From Curtobacterium flaccumfaciens (GTDB lineage: Bacteria > Actinomycetota > Actinomycetes > Actinomycetales > Microbacteriaceae): 64,000 nucleotides of DNA. A program made the translations under genes and the position numbers. The notes beneath the pieces were generated by a model that saw only the letters and a program-made list of their open reading frames with translations, had not been told where the DNA came from and did no database searches. Below are positions 52,869 through 61,285 of the stretch, in pieces; position 1 is the stretch's first letter, and each line of letters opens with the position of its first letter. Where the stretch lies: contig NZ_SNVW01000003.1 of assembly GCF_004361695.1 (NCBI RefSeq), positions 186,001-250,000 on the forward strand. The letters are read 5' to 3'.

Positions 52869-54250
52869 GGTGCGACCCGCGGGTCCAGGGTCACCGAGCC
52901 GGCGTTCAGCAGGACGCCGAGCAGGCCCTTGGCCGTGACGTTCACCGCCGCCGAGGAGGAGGACTTCTGGCTCGTGACCGACCACGTGCCGTACGGCAGG
53001 GCGAGCGTGACGTCGACGGTGCCCGAGCTTCCCGTGGACGTCCGTGCGAACGAGTACGACTGGGTCACCTTGCAACCCGGGTCGCCGTTCGCCGCGGTGG
53101 CCGTCTTCGCCGTCAGGATGGTGTCGGACTTGTTGATGGTCACCGTGACGAGTCCCATCGGCACGTTCGCGGTGAGCTGGTCCTTCGACACCGACGGGGT
53201 CGGGGTCTTCCCGATGCGACCGTCACTCGCGCGCGGCCACATCGTGGGGTCCGTCGACAAGCAGCTGTTCGGGTTCGTCGTGGTGTCGGCGTTGGTGGCG
53301 TTCGAGTCGTAGACGCCGGGGTAGACGACGTAGCCGGAGCCGATCGGGCTGAGGTACTGCGTCGCGGCGGTACCGGTCGCCTTGTACGTTCCGTACGTGC
53401 TGACGAACGACGTGGTGAGGTTCGTGGGCAGGAGCGCGCCAGCAGCGTTGCTGGCGTAGTTCATCGAGACAGCGATCGCGGGATCGTAGTTGAACGAGGC
53501 CCCACTCGACTGCCCTTCCTTGACCACGACGGTCTTCGACGGTGCTGCGGACTGTTCCTGGTCGCGGTACTGACCGGACGGCGGGCCGAGCGTGACCGTG
53601 TAGGTACCGGGCGTCACCTTGACGGCGACCGTGCAACCGTCTTGGTTCGTGGCGTCGGGCTGGGTCGCGAGCGCTCTGGCCGTGTTGGGCGAGACGGACG
53701 TGGACGGGGCGATCGTCGCGTTCACGCCACCCACGCCACCGCTTCCGGTGATCGACTGCACCTGGACGAGGATCGTGCCGAGGGACGGGTCGTTGATCTT
53801 GGTGGACGGCGAGAACACGGTCTCCTGCGTGACCGGAGCCGCGGAGCCCATACCCGGCCAGGTGACCTTGATGTGCACGTTGAGGAAGAGGAGCTGTGCG
53901 GCGGTCCCGGTCGCTGCGGCCGAACACCGGTTCGTCGTGCCGTTGGTGTACTGCCAATCGAGCGTGCGCTTGACCGTGTACTGCCGACCGTCGACCTTCG
54001 GCTGCGTGGTCGCGCCGGCCATGCCCGTGATGTTGTTCGCGGCCTCGATGCGAGCAGTGTCGATGGCACCGGCGGCGAGGTTCACCGCCTGGGATCGAGC
54101 GGAGTTGTCCGAGGTGACCCGCATGACCGAGACCACACCGACCAACGCCCCAGCGATGATGATCCCGAAGACGGTGATCGCGACGATGACCTCGACGAGG
54201 GTGAAGCCGTCGTCGTCGCTTCGCTTGATCTGTCGGAACAGCTTGACCAC
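52865..54250 (-). CDS. Large PilV-like prepilin with Ig-like C-terminal domains
   Basis: This 461-residue prepilin starts with SDDDG|FTLVEVIVAITVFG (cleavage after Gly15, Glu5 present). The body is three times the usual minor-pilin size. It contains a segment with VKVTPGTYTVTLGPPSGQYR that resembles a carboxypeptidase-regulatory or Ig-like fold, and a second beta-rich part ending at LLNAGSVTLDPRVAP. GTG 54250 has GGAGGGA six bases upstream. Large modular pilins of this type usually sit at the pilus tip as adhesins; that is inference. Confidence 0.82.
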   Translation of the reverse strand: MVKLFRQIKRSDDDGFTLVEVIVAITVFGIIIAGALVGVVSVMRVTSDNSARSQAVNLAAGAIDTARIEAANNITGMAGATTQPKVDGRQYTVKRTLDWQYTNGTTNRCSAAATGTAAQLLFLNVHIKVTWPGMGSAAPVTQETVFSPSTKINDPSLGTILVQVQSITGSGGVGGVNATIAPSTSVSPNTARALATQPDATNQDGCTVAVKVTPGTYTVTLGPPSGQYRDQEQSAAPSKTVVVKEGQSSGASFNYDPAIAVSMNYASNAAGALLPTNLTTSFVSTYGTYKATGTAATQYLSPIGSGYVVYPGVYDSNATNADTTTNPNSCLSTDPTMWPRASDGRIGKTPTPSVSKDQLTANVPMGLVTVTINKSDTILTAKTATAANGDPGCKVTQSYSFARTSTGSSGTVDVTLALPYGTWSVTSQKSSSSAAVNVTAKGLLGVLLNAGSVTLDPRVAP

Positions 54251-54281
54251 GGTGTCTCCCTCCGTCCTTGATCTCCGACGC

Positions 54282-54314
54282 GCAGAGGGGGTCAGGCAAC
54301 CTGACCCCCTCTGC
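54282..54314 (-). terminator. Hairpin between pilA and the minor prepilin genes
   Basis: GCAGAGGGGGTCAG (54282-54295) pairs perfectly with 54301-54314 around GCAAC, 16 bases past the pilA stop and 32 bases before the next GTG. With little T-richness after it, it may give partial termination so that the major pilin is made in excess. Confidence 0.75.
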
Positions 54315-54329
54315 AACGCTCTGAACCTG

Positions 54330-54836
54330 CTACTTGGCTGCGACGAACGCGCCCGCGTCCGAGCAGGTGCCTGCCTTGGTCCCGGCCGTCTCCGTCGACG
54401 CGAAGGTCTTGCCGGTGGAGCTCGTTCCCTGCACGCAGAAGGTGTTGGACGCGGTCCCCTTGATGTACTTCAGCTCCTTCTCGGAGTCCGACCAGGTGAC
54501 TCCGGCGTCTGACCAGGTCTGGCCACCCGTGACAGCTGCGTTGGAGATCTTCGTGGCGGTGTCGAGCGTGGCAGACGCGGGAAGGTTGTTGCTGTTCTGC
54601 GTCGACGTGCTGACCACGGCGGTCTTGAAGTTCGAGACGTCGTTCTGGACGCCCGAGTCCTTCGCGTTGTTCTGCACACCCAGGTACACCGGGATGGCGA
54701 TCGCGGCGAGGATGCCGATGATGATCACGACGACGAGGAGCTCGATGAGGGTGAAGCCCTTCTCGGAGTCCTTGACGAGTTCGTTGCGGCGAGCGTTCAG
54801 CTTGCCCATGAGCGCGAAGTACATGACTTCATCCAT
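54330..54836 (-). CDS. pilA: Major type IV pilin (PilA-like)
   Basis: The prepilin has 168 residues from ATG 54836, with a leader that ends SEKG (Gly27). The mature protein starts FTLIELLVVVIIIGILAAI, the classical type IVa N-terminus, with Glu5. The mature part is about 141 residues with a single pair of cysteines (NTFCVQG and AGTCSDAG) that could form the D-region disulfide. Starts at the later ATGs (54821, 54809) are equally possible and would shorten the leader. It is a single-gene unit flanked by hairpins, as expected for a highly expressed subunit. Confidence 0.93.
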   Translation of the reverse strand: MDEVMYFALMGKLNARRNELVKDSEKGFTLIELLVVVIIIGILAAIAIPVYLGVQNNAKDSGVQNDVSNFKTAVVSTSTQNSNNLPASATLDTATKISNAAVTGGQTWSDAGVTWSDSEKELKYIKGTASNTFCVQGTSSTGKTFASTETAGTKAGTCSDAGAFVAAK

Positions 54837-54916
54837 TCTTTCGGGAATGTGATTGGAAACGGTTTGGGGCTGTGCTCTGCCGCCGACGACAAGCGTATTG
54901 AGGGCACTTTCGGGGC

Positions 54917-54946
54917 ATAATCCCGAGAACGGGGGGCACCGGGCAA
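54917..54946 (-). promoter_or_regulatory. Candidate promoter of pilA
   Basis: On the minus strand TTGCCC (54946-54941), an 18-base spacer and GATTAT (54922-54917) lie just after the pilC terminator and about 80 bases before pilA. GATTAT sits inside CGGGATTATGCCCCG, a partly palindromic sequence. Confidence 0.5.
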
Positions 54947-54949
54947 GAA

Positions 54950-54973
54950 AATGCCCCCAGAAACGGGGGCATT
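54950..54973 (-). terminator. Intrinsic terminator after pilC
   Basis: AATGCCCCC (54950-54958) and GGGGGCATT (54965-54973) form a nine-base stem with loop AGAAAC, followed on the minus strand by TTTC. It is the most classical intrinsic terminator in the window. Confidence 0.9.
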
Positions 54974-55015
54974 CTCGGACAAAACACCCCCGAGCGCGGG
55001 GCCCCTTTTGAGGGG

Positions 55016-56239
55016 TCAGTGGATCAACGACGTGATCTTGAAGATCGGCAGGTACAGCGCGACGATCATGCCGCCGACGACCACGCCGAGGAAGGCGATG
55101 AGGAGCGGCTCGATCAGGGATGTGAGCGCCTCGGTGGTCGTCTCGACCTCGTTGTCGTAGAACTCGGCGATCTTCTCGAGCATCACCTCGAGCGACCCGG
55201 CGTCCTCTCCGACGGCCACCATTTGCGAGACCATTTCCGGGAATACCTTCTCGGCCGCCAATGGCACCGCGATCGATTCACCTTTTCGCACCGACTCGGC
55301 GACGCGTTCGAGCGCGCGTTGCACCACGAAGTTGTTCGACACTTCGCCGACGATCTGCAATGCCTGCAGAATGGGGACGCCGGCGCCGATCATGTTCGAG
55401 AAGTTCCGGGCGAACCGCGCGATGACGATCTTCCGGCTGAGCTCCCCGAACACCGGGAGACGCAATCTGATCGGATCGACGAATCCGCGAACCCTGTCGG
55501 TGTTCTTGTTCCCACGCCACCAGAGCCACCCGAGCACGATCGCGACGAGCAGGATCGGTCCGACCCACACCATCGCATGCGATGCGTACACGAGCAGCAT
55601 CGTCGGCAGCGGCAGCTGACCACCGAGCGACGAGAACATCTTCTGGAAGATCGGCACGATGAAGACGAGCATCACGACGACCGCGACCAGCGACATGACG
55701 AGCACCACGACGGGGTAGGTCATCGCCGACTTGATCGTCGACCGGAGCTTGTGCTCCTTCTCGAAGTTCGTCGCGATGGAGTCCATCGCCTGATCGAGGA
55801 AGCCGCCGGTCTCGCCGGCGCGGATCATGTTGATCATGATCGGCGGGAAGTCGACCGGGTACTTCGCCACGGCGTCCGAGAACGAGACACCGCGCTCGAC
55901 GTCGTCCCGGACCTTGCCCAGGATGTCCTTGAGCTTCTTGTTGTCCGTCTGGTCGGCCAGGATCGACAGCGCCCGGAGCAACGAGAGCCCGGACGACAGC
56001 ATCGTGGAGGCCTGCCGCGACATGATCGCCAGGTCCTTGAGCCCCACGCCCTTCTCGAACCCCGGGATCTTGATCTCGGTCTGCAGCCCCGTGCCGGCCT
56101 TCGCCTCGGTGATGGCGATCGGCGAGACGCCCATCCCCCGCAGCCGCTGGACGACGGCCCCTTCGGAGGACGCGTCGAGCCGCCCCTTCACGAGCTTGCC
56201 GGCGCCGTCGCGCCCCCGGTAGTCGTAGGCGAGCGACAT
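55016..56239 (-). CDS. pilC: PilC, type IV pilus platform protein
   Basis: This 407-residue membrane protein carries two GspF/PilC domains. Hallmarks are LAIMSRQASTMLSSGLSLLR, a first membrane segment with VVVLVMSLVAVVVMLVFIVP and GETGGFLDQAMDSIATNFEK. It repeats the pattern with ARNFSNMIGAGVPILQALQI and VGEDAGSLEVMLEKIAEFYD. It would transmit motion from PilB/PilT to the pilus base. It shares its first base with the pilT stop and is followed by the terminator at 54950-54973. Confidence 0.95.
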   Translation of the reverse strand: MSLAYDYRGRDGAGKLVKGRLDASSEGAVVQRLRGMGVSPIAITEAKAGTGLQTEIKIPGFEKGVGLKDLAIMSRQASTMLSSGLSLLRALSILADQTDNKKLKDILGKVRDDVERGVSFSDAVAKYPVDFPPIMINMIRAGETGGFLDQAMDSIATNFEKEHKLRSTIKSAMTYPVVVLVMSLVAVVVMLVFIVPIFQKMFSSLGGQLPLPTMLLVYASHAMVWVGPILLVAIVLGWLWWRGNKNTDRVRGFVDPIRLRLPVFGELSRKIVIARFARNFSNMIGAGVPILQALQIVGEVSNNFVVQRALERVAESVRKGESIAVPLAAEKVFPEMVSQMVAVGEDAGSLEVMLEKIAEFYDNEVETTTEALTSLIEPLLIAFLGVVVGGMIVALYLPIFKITSLIH

Positions 56240-57870
56240 CAGTGGCCTCCTGAGTACTTGTCGCCGAAGTCGATCTCGGACGCGGCGATGGCCGCTGCGG
56301 AGGAGTCGGACGGCGACTCGACGCGCTGCACGAGCCGGTCGAAGCCCTCGAGGTCGTGCACCTTCTCGAGCGCGGCCTTCCGCGTGATGGTGCCCACGTT
56401 GACGAGCTCCGCGAGGTCCTGGTCCATCGTGTGCATGCCCATGTCGCGCCCGGCCTGCATGGCCGAGGTGATCTGGTAGGTCTTGCCCTCGCGCACGAGG
56501 TTCCCGATGGCCGGGGTGGTCTTCATGATCTCGGTGGCGACGACGCGGCCGGCGCCGTTCGCCTTCGGCACGAGCGTCTGGCAGACGACCCCCTCGAGGG
56601 TCGAGGCGAGCTGCGTGCGGATCTGTCCCTGCTGGTGCGGCGGGAAGACGTCGATGACGCGGTCGATCGTGCCGGGTGCGCTCTGCGTGTGCAGGGTCGC
56701 GAACACGAGGTGGCCGGTCTCGGCGGCGGTGAGGGCGACGGAGATGGTCTCGAGGTCGCGGAGCTCACCGATGAGGATGACGTCGGGGTCCTGGCGCAGC
56801 ACGTGCTTGAGGGCGGCGGCGAAGGAGTGCGTGTCCGCACCGACCTCGCGCTGGTTGATGATCGCCTTCTTGTGGTCGTGCATGAACTCGATCGGGTCCT
56901 CGACCGTGACGATGTGGTCGGCACGGGTCTCGTTGACGAGGTCGATGAGCGCGGCGAGGGTGGTCGACTTGCCGGAACCGGTCGGCCCGGTCACCAGCAC
57001 GAGGCCACGCGGCAGCTTGGCGAACTCCCCCACGTACTCGGGGATGCCGAGCTGCTTCAGGGTCTTGATCTTGGTGGGGATGATGCGGAACGCCGCGCCC
57101 CAGTTGCCGCGCTGCTGGTAGTAGTTCACGCGGAACCGGTACTCGGGCGACAGCGAGTACGCGAAGTCGAGTTCCTGCTCGTGGTCGAACTGGCCGGCCT
57201 GCTCGACCGACAGCAGGGTCTTGAGTGCGGCGATCACCTTGTTGCGGGCCCACGGGCCGCCGGGGACCGCGGGCCGGAGCGACCCGTCGACGCGGACGGT
57301 GGGGGCGGCGTCCGCGGTGAGGTGCAGGTCGGACGCACCCTGGTAGACCACCTGCGCGAGCGCGGTGATGAGGTCGGGGTCGGCCACCTCACGCGCGTGG
57401 CGCGTGAAGTTGATCTCGGTCTGACCGTCGGGTGCGGGCGCGTGGGTGGGGGCGTGGACGGCCTGGAGGACCGTGGTCGGTTCCGCGGGCACGACCGGCA
57501 GGTGCTGGGTCACGGCGTCGGCGTACCCGTAGGACGCCGTCGACGGCGGGACGGCTGCGGACGGCGTCGCGGGCGCAGCCTGCGGCTGCGCGACCGGCAC
57601 GGCGACCGGGGCGCCGGACGGGGCCGGCCACCCGGCCGTGTCGTCGGACGGAGCCGGCCACGCGGTCGTGTCACTCGACAGGTCGTGGACCGGACCGGCC
57701 GGGGCGGGGGTGATCCGCGCCTCCAGGCCGGGGGAGGTCGGCTGCTGTGCCGCGGCCGCCGCGAGTCGGGCGGCACGACGGCCACCGACCTCGGTGCCGG
57801 GCCGTCCCGGGTGCCAGCCCGCGACGGGCTCGTCCCCGGGCACGGAGATGTCGTAGACGGAGTCAGTCAT
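56239..57870 (-). CDS. pilT: PilT retraction ATPase with a long N-terminal extension
   Basis: The PilT core (about 155-520) has Walker A GPTGSGKS (295-302), VTVEDPIEFMHDHKKAIINQ, VILIGELRDLET and HLVFATLHTQSAPGTIDRVI. It powers pilus retraction. Ahead of it lies an Ala/Pro-rich extension of about 155 residues, absent from typical PilT (about 345-370 residues). It includes WPAPS repeats and a PGLEARITP segment that is a translated copy of the genome's dispersed palindrome (57716-57729). The total length is 543. It starts 16 bases after pilB and shares a base with pilC. Confidence 0.94.
   Translation of the reverse strand: MTDSVYDISVPGDEPVAGWHPGRPGTEVGGRRAARLAAAAAQQPTSPGLEARITPAPAGPVHDLSSDTTAWPAPSDDTAGWPAPSGAPVAVPVAQPQAAPATPSAAVPPSTASYGYADAVTQHLPVVPAEPTTVLQAVHAPTHAPAPDGQTEINFTRHAREVADPDLITALAQVVYQGASDLHLTADAAPTVRVDGSLRPAVPGGPWARNKVIAALKTLLSVEQAGQFDHEQELDFAYSLSPEYRFRVNYYQQRGNWGAAFRIIPTKIKTLKQLGIPEYVGEFAKLPRGLVLVTGPTGSGKSTTLAALIDLVNETRADHIVTVEDPIEFMHDHKKAIINQREVGADTHSFAAALKHVLRQDPDVILIGELRDLETISVALTAAETGHLVFATLHTQSAPGTIDRVIDVFPPHQQGQIRTQLASTLEGVVCQTLVPKANGAGRVVATEIMKTTPAIGNLVREGKTYQITSAMQAGRDMGMHTMDQDLAELVNVGTITRKAALEKVHDLEGFDRLVQRVESPSDSSAAAIAASEIDFGDKYSGGH
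57716..57729. repeat. Dispersed repeat motif inside the pilT coding region
   Basis: CGCGCCTCCAGGCC (minus-strand GGCCTGGAGGCGCG) encodes GLEAR at residues 48-52 of PilT, in the variable extension and in frame. Confidence 0.75.
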
Positions 57871-57886
57871 CGTTCCACTCCCACGC

Positions 57887-59557
57887 CTACGCGACCACGC
57901 GCAGGATCTCGTCGATGCTCGTCATGCCGAGCTTGACCTTCTCCCACCCGTCCTGGCGGAGGGTGAGCATGCCCTGCTGCTGGGCCACACGGCTGATCTC
58001 GGCGCTCGAGGCCCGCGAGACGGCGAGCCGTTCGATCTCCTCGGACACGGTCATCACCTCGTGCAGGGCGATGCGGCCGCGGTACCCGGTGTTCGAGCAG
58101 ACGGCGCAACCGACGGGGCCGAAGAACTCCGGCACGGCGGCGTCTTCCGAGGGCACGAAGCCGAGCGCCACGAGCTGCGCCGGCGTGTACTGCGCGGGCG
58201 CCTTGCAGCGGTCGCAGAGCCGGCGGGCCAGACGCTGGGCGACGACCGAGTCGAGGGCGGACCCGACGAGGAACGGCTCGATGTCCATCTCGGTGAGCCG
58301 GGTGATCGCCGAGGGGGCGTCGTTCGTGTGCAGGGTCGAGAGCACGAGGTGGCCGGTGAGCGACGCCTCGATCGCGATCTGCGCGGTCTCGTGGTCGCGG
58401 ATCTCGCCGAGGAGCACGACGTCGGGGTCGGAGCGCAGGATCGAGCGGAGCGCCGACGCGAACGTCAGACCGGCCTTCGGGTTGACCTGCACCTGGTTGA
58501 TGCCGGCCATCCGGTACTCGACCGGGTCCTCGACCGTGATGACGTTGATCTCCGGCTTCGCGACGGCGTTGAGCGTCGTGTACAGCGTGGTCGACTTGCC
58601 CGAACCGGTCGGCCCCGTGACGAGGATCATGCCGTAGGGCTTCGAGTAGGACCGCTGGTAGGCCTGGAAGTTCTGCTCGAGCAGGTTCAGGTCCTTGAGG
58701 GACATCGACGTGTTCGTGTTGTCGAGGATCCGCATGACGACCTTCTCGCCCCACACGGTGGGCAGGGTCGCGACGCGGAGGTCGATCTGCCGGCCGCCGT
58801 GGCGCACCGACATGCGGCCGTCCTGCGGCTTCCGACGCTCGGCGATGTCGATGTCGCTCATGATCTTGAGGCGACTGATGACACCGTTCTGGATGTTCTT
58901 CGGCGCCGGGGCCATCTCGTGCAGCACGCCGTCGATGCGGTAGCGGACCCGGACCTCGTGCTCGCCCGGTTCGATGTGGATGTCGGACGCGTGGTCCTGG
59001 ATGGCCTGCGAGACGAGCAGGTTCACGAAGCGGACGATCGGGACGTCGTCGAGGGCGCCGTCGGTCAGGTCGACCTGCTGCTTCGCCTGCGAGGACGCCT
59101 CTTCCTCGAGCGAGGAGGTCAGGTCGTTCAGCTCGTCGTCGGCGCGCAGGTAGCGGTCGAGCGCGGACGCGAGGTCGCGCTCCTCGACCTGCAGCGGCTT
59201 CACCGGGCGGCCGGACGCGGTGCGGGCGTCGTCGATCGCCAGGACGTTCGTGGGGTTCACCATGGCGAGCACGAGGACGTCGCCCTCGAACCCGACGCCG
59301 AGCACGCCGTGCCGGCGGCAGAGTGCGGCGGGCAGCATCGACACCGCGGTGCCGTCGACCGGGTAGTCGGTCAGCGGCACGGTCTTCGAGTTGTGCGACG
59401 CGGCGCGGGCGGTGATGTACTGCGCCTCGCTGACGAGCCCCTGGTCGACGAGCGATCGGATCGAACGGTCGTCGATCTCCTCGTCGCCGGTCATCGAGTC
59501 GAGGTGCTCGATCGGCAGGGCTCCGTTGAGGATGAGGATCTCGGACAGCGTGGCCAT
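57887..59557 (-). CDS. pilB: PilB, type IV pilus extension ATPase
   Basis: This 556-residue AAA-type ATPase drives pilus assembly. It has an N-terminal MshEN/GSPII_E_N domain (1-130) and a linker. The catalytic domain holds Walker A GPTGSGKS (315-322), the Asp box VEDPVEY, Walker B VVLLGEIRD (380-388) and the His box TLHTNDAPSAITR. Four zinc cysteines (Cys448, Cys451, Cys484, Cys487) mark it as an assembly rather than retraction ATPase. ATG 59557 follows GAAGGAGG; the frame to 60538 overlaps the GNAT gene and is spurious. It opens the pil cluster. Confidence 0.95.
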   Translation of the reverse strand: MATLSEILILNGALPIEHLDSMTGDEEIDDRSIRSLVDQGLVSEAQYITARAASHNSKTVPLTDYPVDGTAVSMLPAALCRRHGVLGVGFEGDVLVLAMVNPTNVLAIDDARTASGRPVKPLQVEERDLASALDRYLRADDELNDLTSSLEEEASSQAKQQVDLTDGALDDVPIVRFVNLLVSQAIQDHASDIHIEPGEHEVRVRYRIDGVLHEMAPAPKNIQNGVISRLKIMSDIDIAERRKPQDGRMSVRHGGRQIDLRVATLPTVWGEKVVMRILDNTNTSMSLKDLNLLEQNFQAYQRSYSKPYGMILVTGPTGSGKSTTLYTTLNAVAKPEINVITVEDPVEYRMAGINQVQVNPKAGLTFASALRSILRSDPDVVLLGEIRDHETAQIAIEASLTGHLVLSTLHTNDAPSAITRLTEMDIEPFLVGSALDSVVAQRLARRLCDRCKAPAQYTPAQLVALGFVPSEDAAVPEFFGPVGCAVCSNTGYRGRIALHEVMTVSEEIERLAVSRASSAEISRVAQQQGMLTLRQDGWEKVKLGMTSIDEILRVVA

Positions 59558-59741
59558 GTGCCCCGGAGCCTCCTTCGGGTCGAGCGCGGGTCGTCGTGAC
59601 GAGCACCGCAGGGAATCGGCGCCCGACCACGCTACGTCCGCGCCGAAGGCCCTCCGCAGTCCCACAACGAGGGGGCGAGGGGGTGTCCGGTGTCCCCAGT
59701 GCAGGGGTACCGGCGGGTGTCCGCGCTCGGCCGGTCCCTCG
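59558..59741. other. Leader region upstream of pilB
   Basis: The 184 bases between the GNAT gene end and pilB should carry the pilBTC promoter. Only a weak TAGCGT (about 59630-59635, minus strand) was noticed, without a convincing -35. No hairpin stands out. Confidence 0.35.
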
Positions 59742-60773
59742 TCAGAGGGGCGTCGACGCCGTGACGTGCACCTCGCCCGCGACGAAGCCGAGGCGCTCGT
59801 AGATGCGCCCCGCTCCGCTCGGGTTCTCGGCGTCGACGTGGAGCACCGCGGCGGACAGCCCGTCGGCCCGGAGCGCCTGCAGGACGGCGTCGGTGACGAT
59901 CGGCGCGAGCCCCAGGCCACGGGCGCCACGCACCACGCCGACCCAGTGCACGTACCCGAACGAGCGACCGCGGGCAGCGAAGCCGTCCGGGTCCACCTCG
60001 ACGATCGCGAACGCCGCGATCGCGCCGTCGGCGTCGAGCACCACGCGGGACAGGTCGAGTCGGCTCTTGGCCGCGGTGAGGAACCCGTGCCAGTCCGACC
60101 GCACCATCGGCTGCGACCCCCAGTGGTCGCGGAAGGCGTCGTTCTTCGCGATGCGCAGCGGCTCGATGTCGTCCGCGGTGGCCGCCCGCACGACGAAGCC
60201 CTCGGGCAGCGGCGGCACGGCGTCCGTGGTCCCCGCGGCGGAGTCGTCGAGCACCGCCTGCATGTCGATCCAGTTGCGGGTCGGCTCGAAGCCGAAGCGC
60301 GCGCCGAGCCGCAGCGCCGGGGCGCCCTCGGGAGCACCGATCTCGATGGTCGCCGGCACGTCGATCTCGAGCGCCGCGAGCCGCTGCCGGGCACGCCCCA
60401 CCTGCCACGCGAACACCCGTCGACCGATGCCGCGACCGCGCAGCGCGGGGTGCACCGCGCCGTCGAGGACCACGCGGGCAGCGGTGACCCGAGAAGGGAC
60501 GTCGATGACGATGCCGTAGGCCTGCACATGCCCCTCATCGTCGACGCCGACGAGGGTGTCCCGCTCGACGTCCATCCCCTCGGTGGACAGCGTCCGCTCG
60601 AAGTCCGCTGTGGAGGGATGCGCGCTCGGGTCGTCCACGGCGGCTGCAGCGACCGCCACGGCGTGCACCGCCCCGAGGTCCTGGCGCGAGCCGGCGCGGA
60701 ACGTCAGTCCGCCGATCGCCATCGGTGACTCGAGGTGGGCCGGGGCCGTGATCCGTTCGCGCAGCGTCGCCAT
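59742..60773 (-). CDS. Double-domain GNAT acetyltransferase
   Basis: This 343-residue protein has two tandem GNAT folds. The first, at about 20-170, has ARVVLDGAVHPALRGRGIGR as the acetyl-CoA loop. The second, at about 190-343, has HWVGVVRGARGLGLAPIVTD and AVLHVDAENPSGAGRIYERL. The arrangement resembles mycothiol synthase MshD and related two-domain acetyltransferases, but identity to MshD cannot be claimed. ATG 60773 has GGTGGAGGG directly before it. It is divergent from the VOC gene. Confidence 0.85.
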   Translation of the reverse strand: MATLRERITAPAHLESPMAIGGLTFRAGSRQDLGAVHAVAVAAAAVDDPSAHPSTADFERTLSTEGMDVERDTLVGVDDEGHVQAYGIVIDVPSRVTAARVVLDGAVHPALRGRGIGRRVFAWQVGRARQRLAALEIDVPATIEIGAPEGAPALRLGARFGFEPTRNWIDMQAVLDDSAAGTTDAVPPLPEGFVVRAATADDIEPLRIAKNDAFRDHWGSQPMVRSDWHGFLTAAKSRLDLSRVVLDADGAIAAFAIVEVDPDGFAARGRSFGYVHWVGVVRGARGLGLAPIVTDAVLQALRADGLSAAVLHVDAENPSGAGRIYERLGFVAGEVHVTASTPL

Positions 60774-60785
60774 CCCTCCACCCTG

Positions 60786-60818
60786 CCAGACCGGATGCAC
60801 GCACCAGACCGGGTGCAC
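60786..60818. repeat. Direct repeat in the divergent GNAT/VOC promoter region
   Basis: CCAGACCGGATGCAC (60786-60800) recurs as CCAGACCGGGTGCAC (60804-60818), with 14 of 15 bases identical and an 18-base period. It lies directly upstream of the GNAT start and could be a regulator-binding site. Confidence 0.6.
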
Positions 60819-60878
60819 ATGACGCGGCCGCCGCGGAAACCACTCGACGAGCAGGCACCACCGGGGACATGATGAGTC

Positions 60879-61274
60879 ATGGACATCACGAGTGTGACCG
60901 TGGGGCTGCCCGTCACCGACATCGAGGCGTCCTGCCTCTGGTACGGCGCCGTGTTCGAACGCGCCGAGCCGGACCTCGAACCGGACGAGGGCATCGCCGA
61001 GTACGAGGTCGGCGGCATCTGGATCCAGCTCTACGAGGACGAGCACGCCGAGGAGAACCCGGTCAGCGTCCGCTTCGGCGTCGACGACGTCGCCGCGCAG
61101 CACGCCCGCATCGGCTCCCTCGGCATCGACATCGGCCCGGTCGAGTGCGTCGACGGTGCGGTCGACTGGTTCGACGTCCGCGACCCCGACGGCAACGTCC
61201 TCAGCCTGTTCTCCCTGGTCGACGAGACCGGTCGTGGGTCCGGCCGCGACAGCGGCGCCGACCGCGCGGTCTAG
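60879..61274 (+). CDS. VOC-superfamily (glyoxalase-like) protein
   Basis: This 131-residue protein has the vicinal-oxygen-chelate fold in two halves. The first is MDITSVTVGLPVTDIEASCL, with the WYGAVF element and a metal-binding-type Glu in IWIQLYEDE. The second is SVRFGVDDVAAQHARI, with WFDVRDPDGNVLSLF. It may be a glyoxalase, a dioxygenase-like enzyme or a binding protein; the family is too broad for a substrate. It is the only plus-strand gene in the right third of the window. Confidence 0.85.
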   Translation: MDITSVTVGLPVTDIEASCLWYGAVFERAEPDLEPDEGIAEYEVGGIWIQLYEDEHAEENPVSVRFGVDDVAAQHARIGSLGIDIGPVECVDGAVDWFDVRDPDGNVLSLFSLVDETGRGSGRDSGADRAV

Positions 61275-61285
61275 ACGTGACCGGC

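Noticed and set aside
57887..60538. An 883-codon frame that would extend PilB upstream by more than 300 residues
   Set aside because: The extra part overlaps the GNAT gene on the same strand in another frame and has no PilB homology; ATG 59557 has a strong ribosome-binding site.
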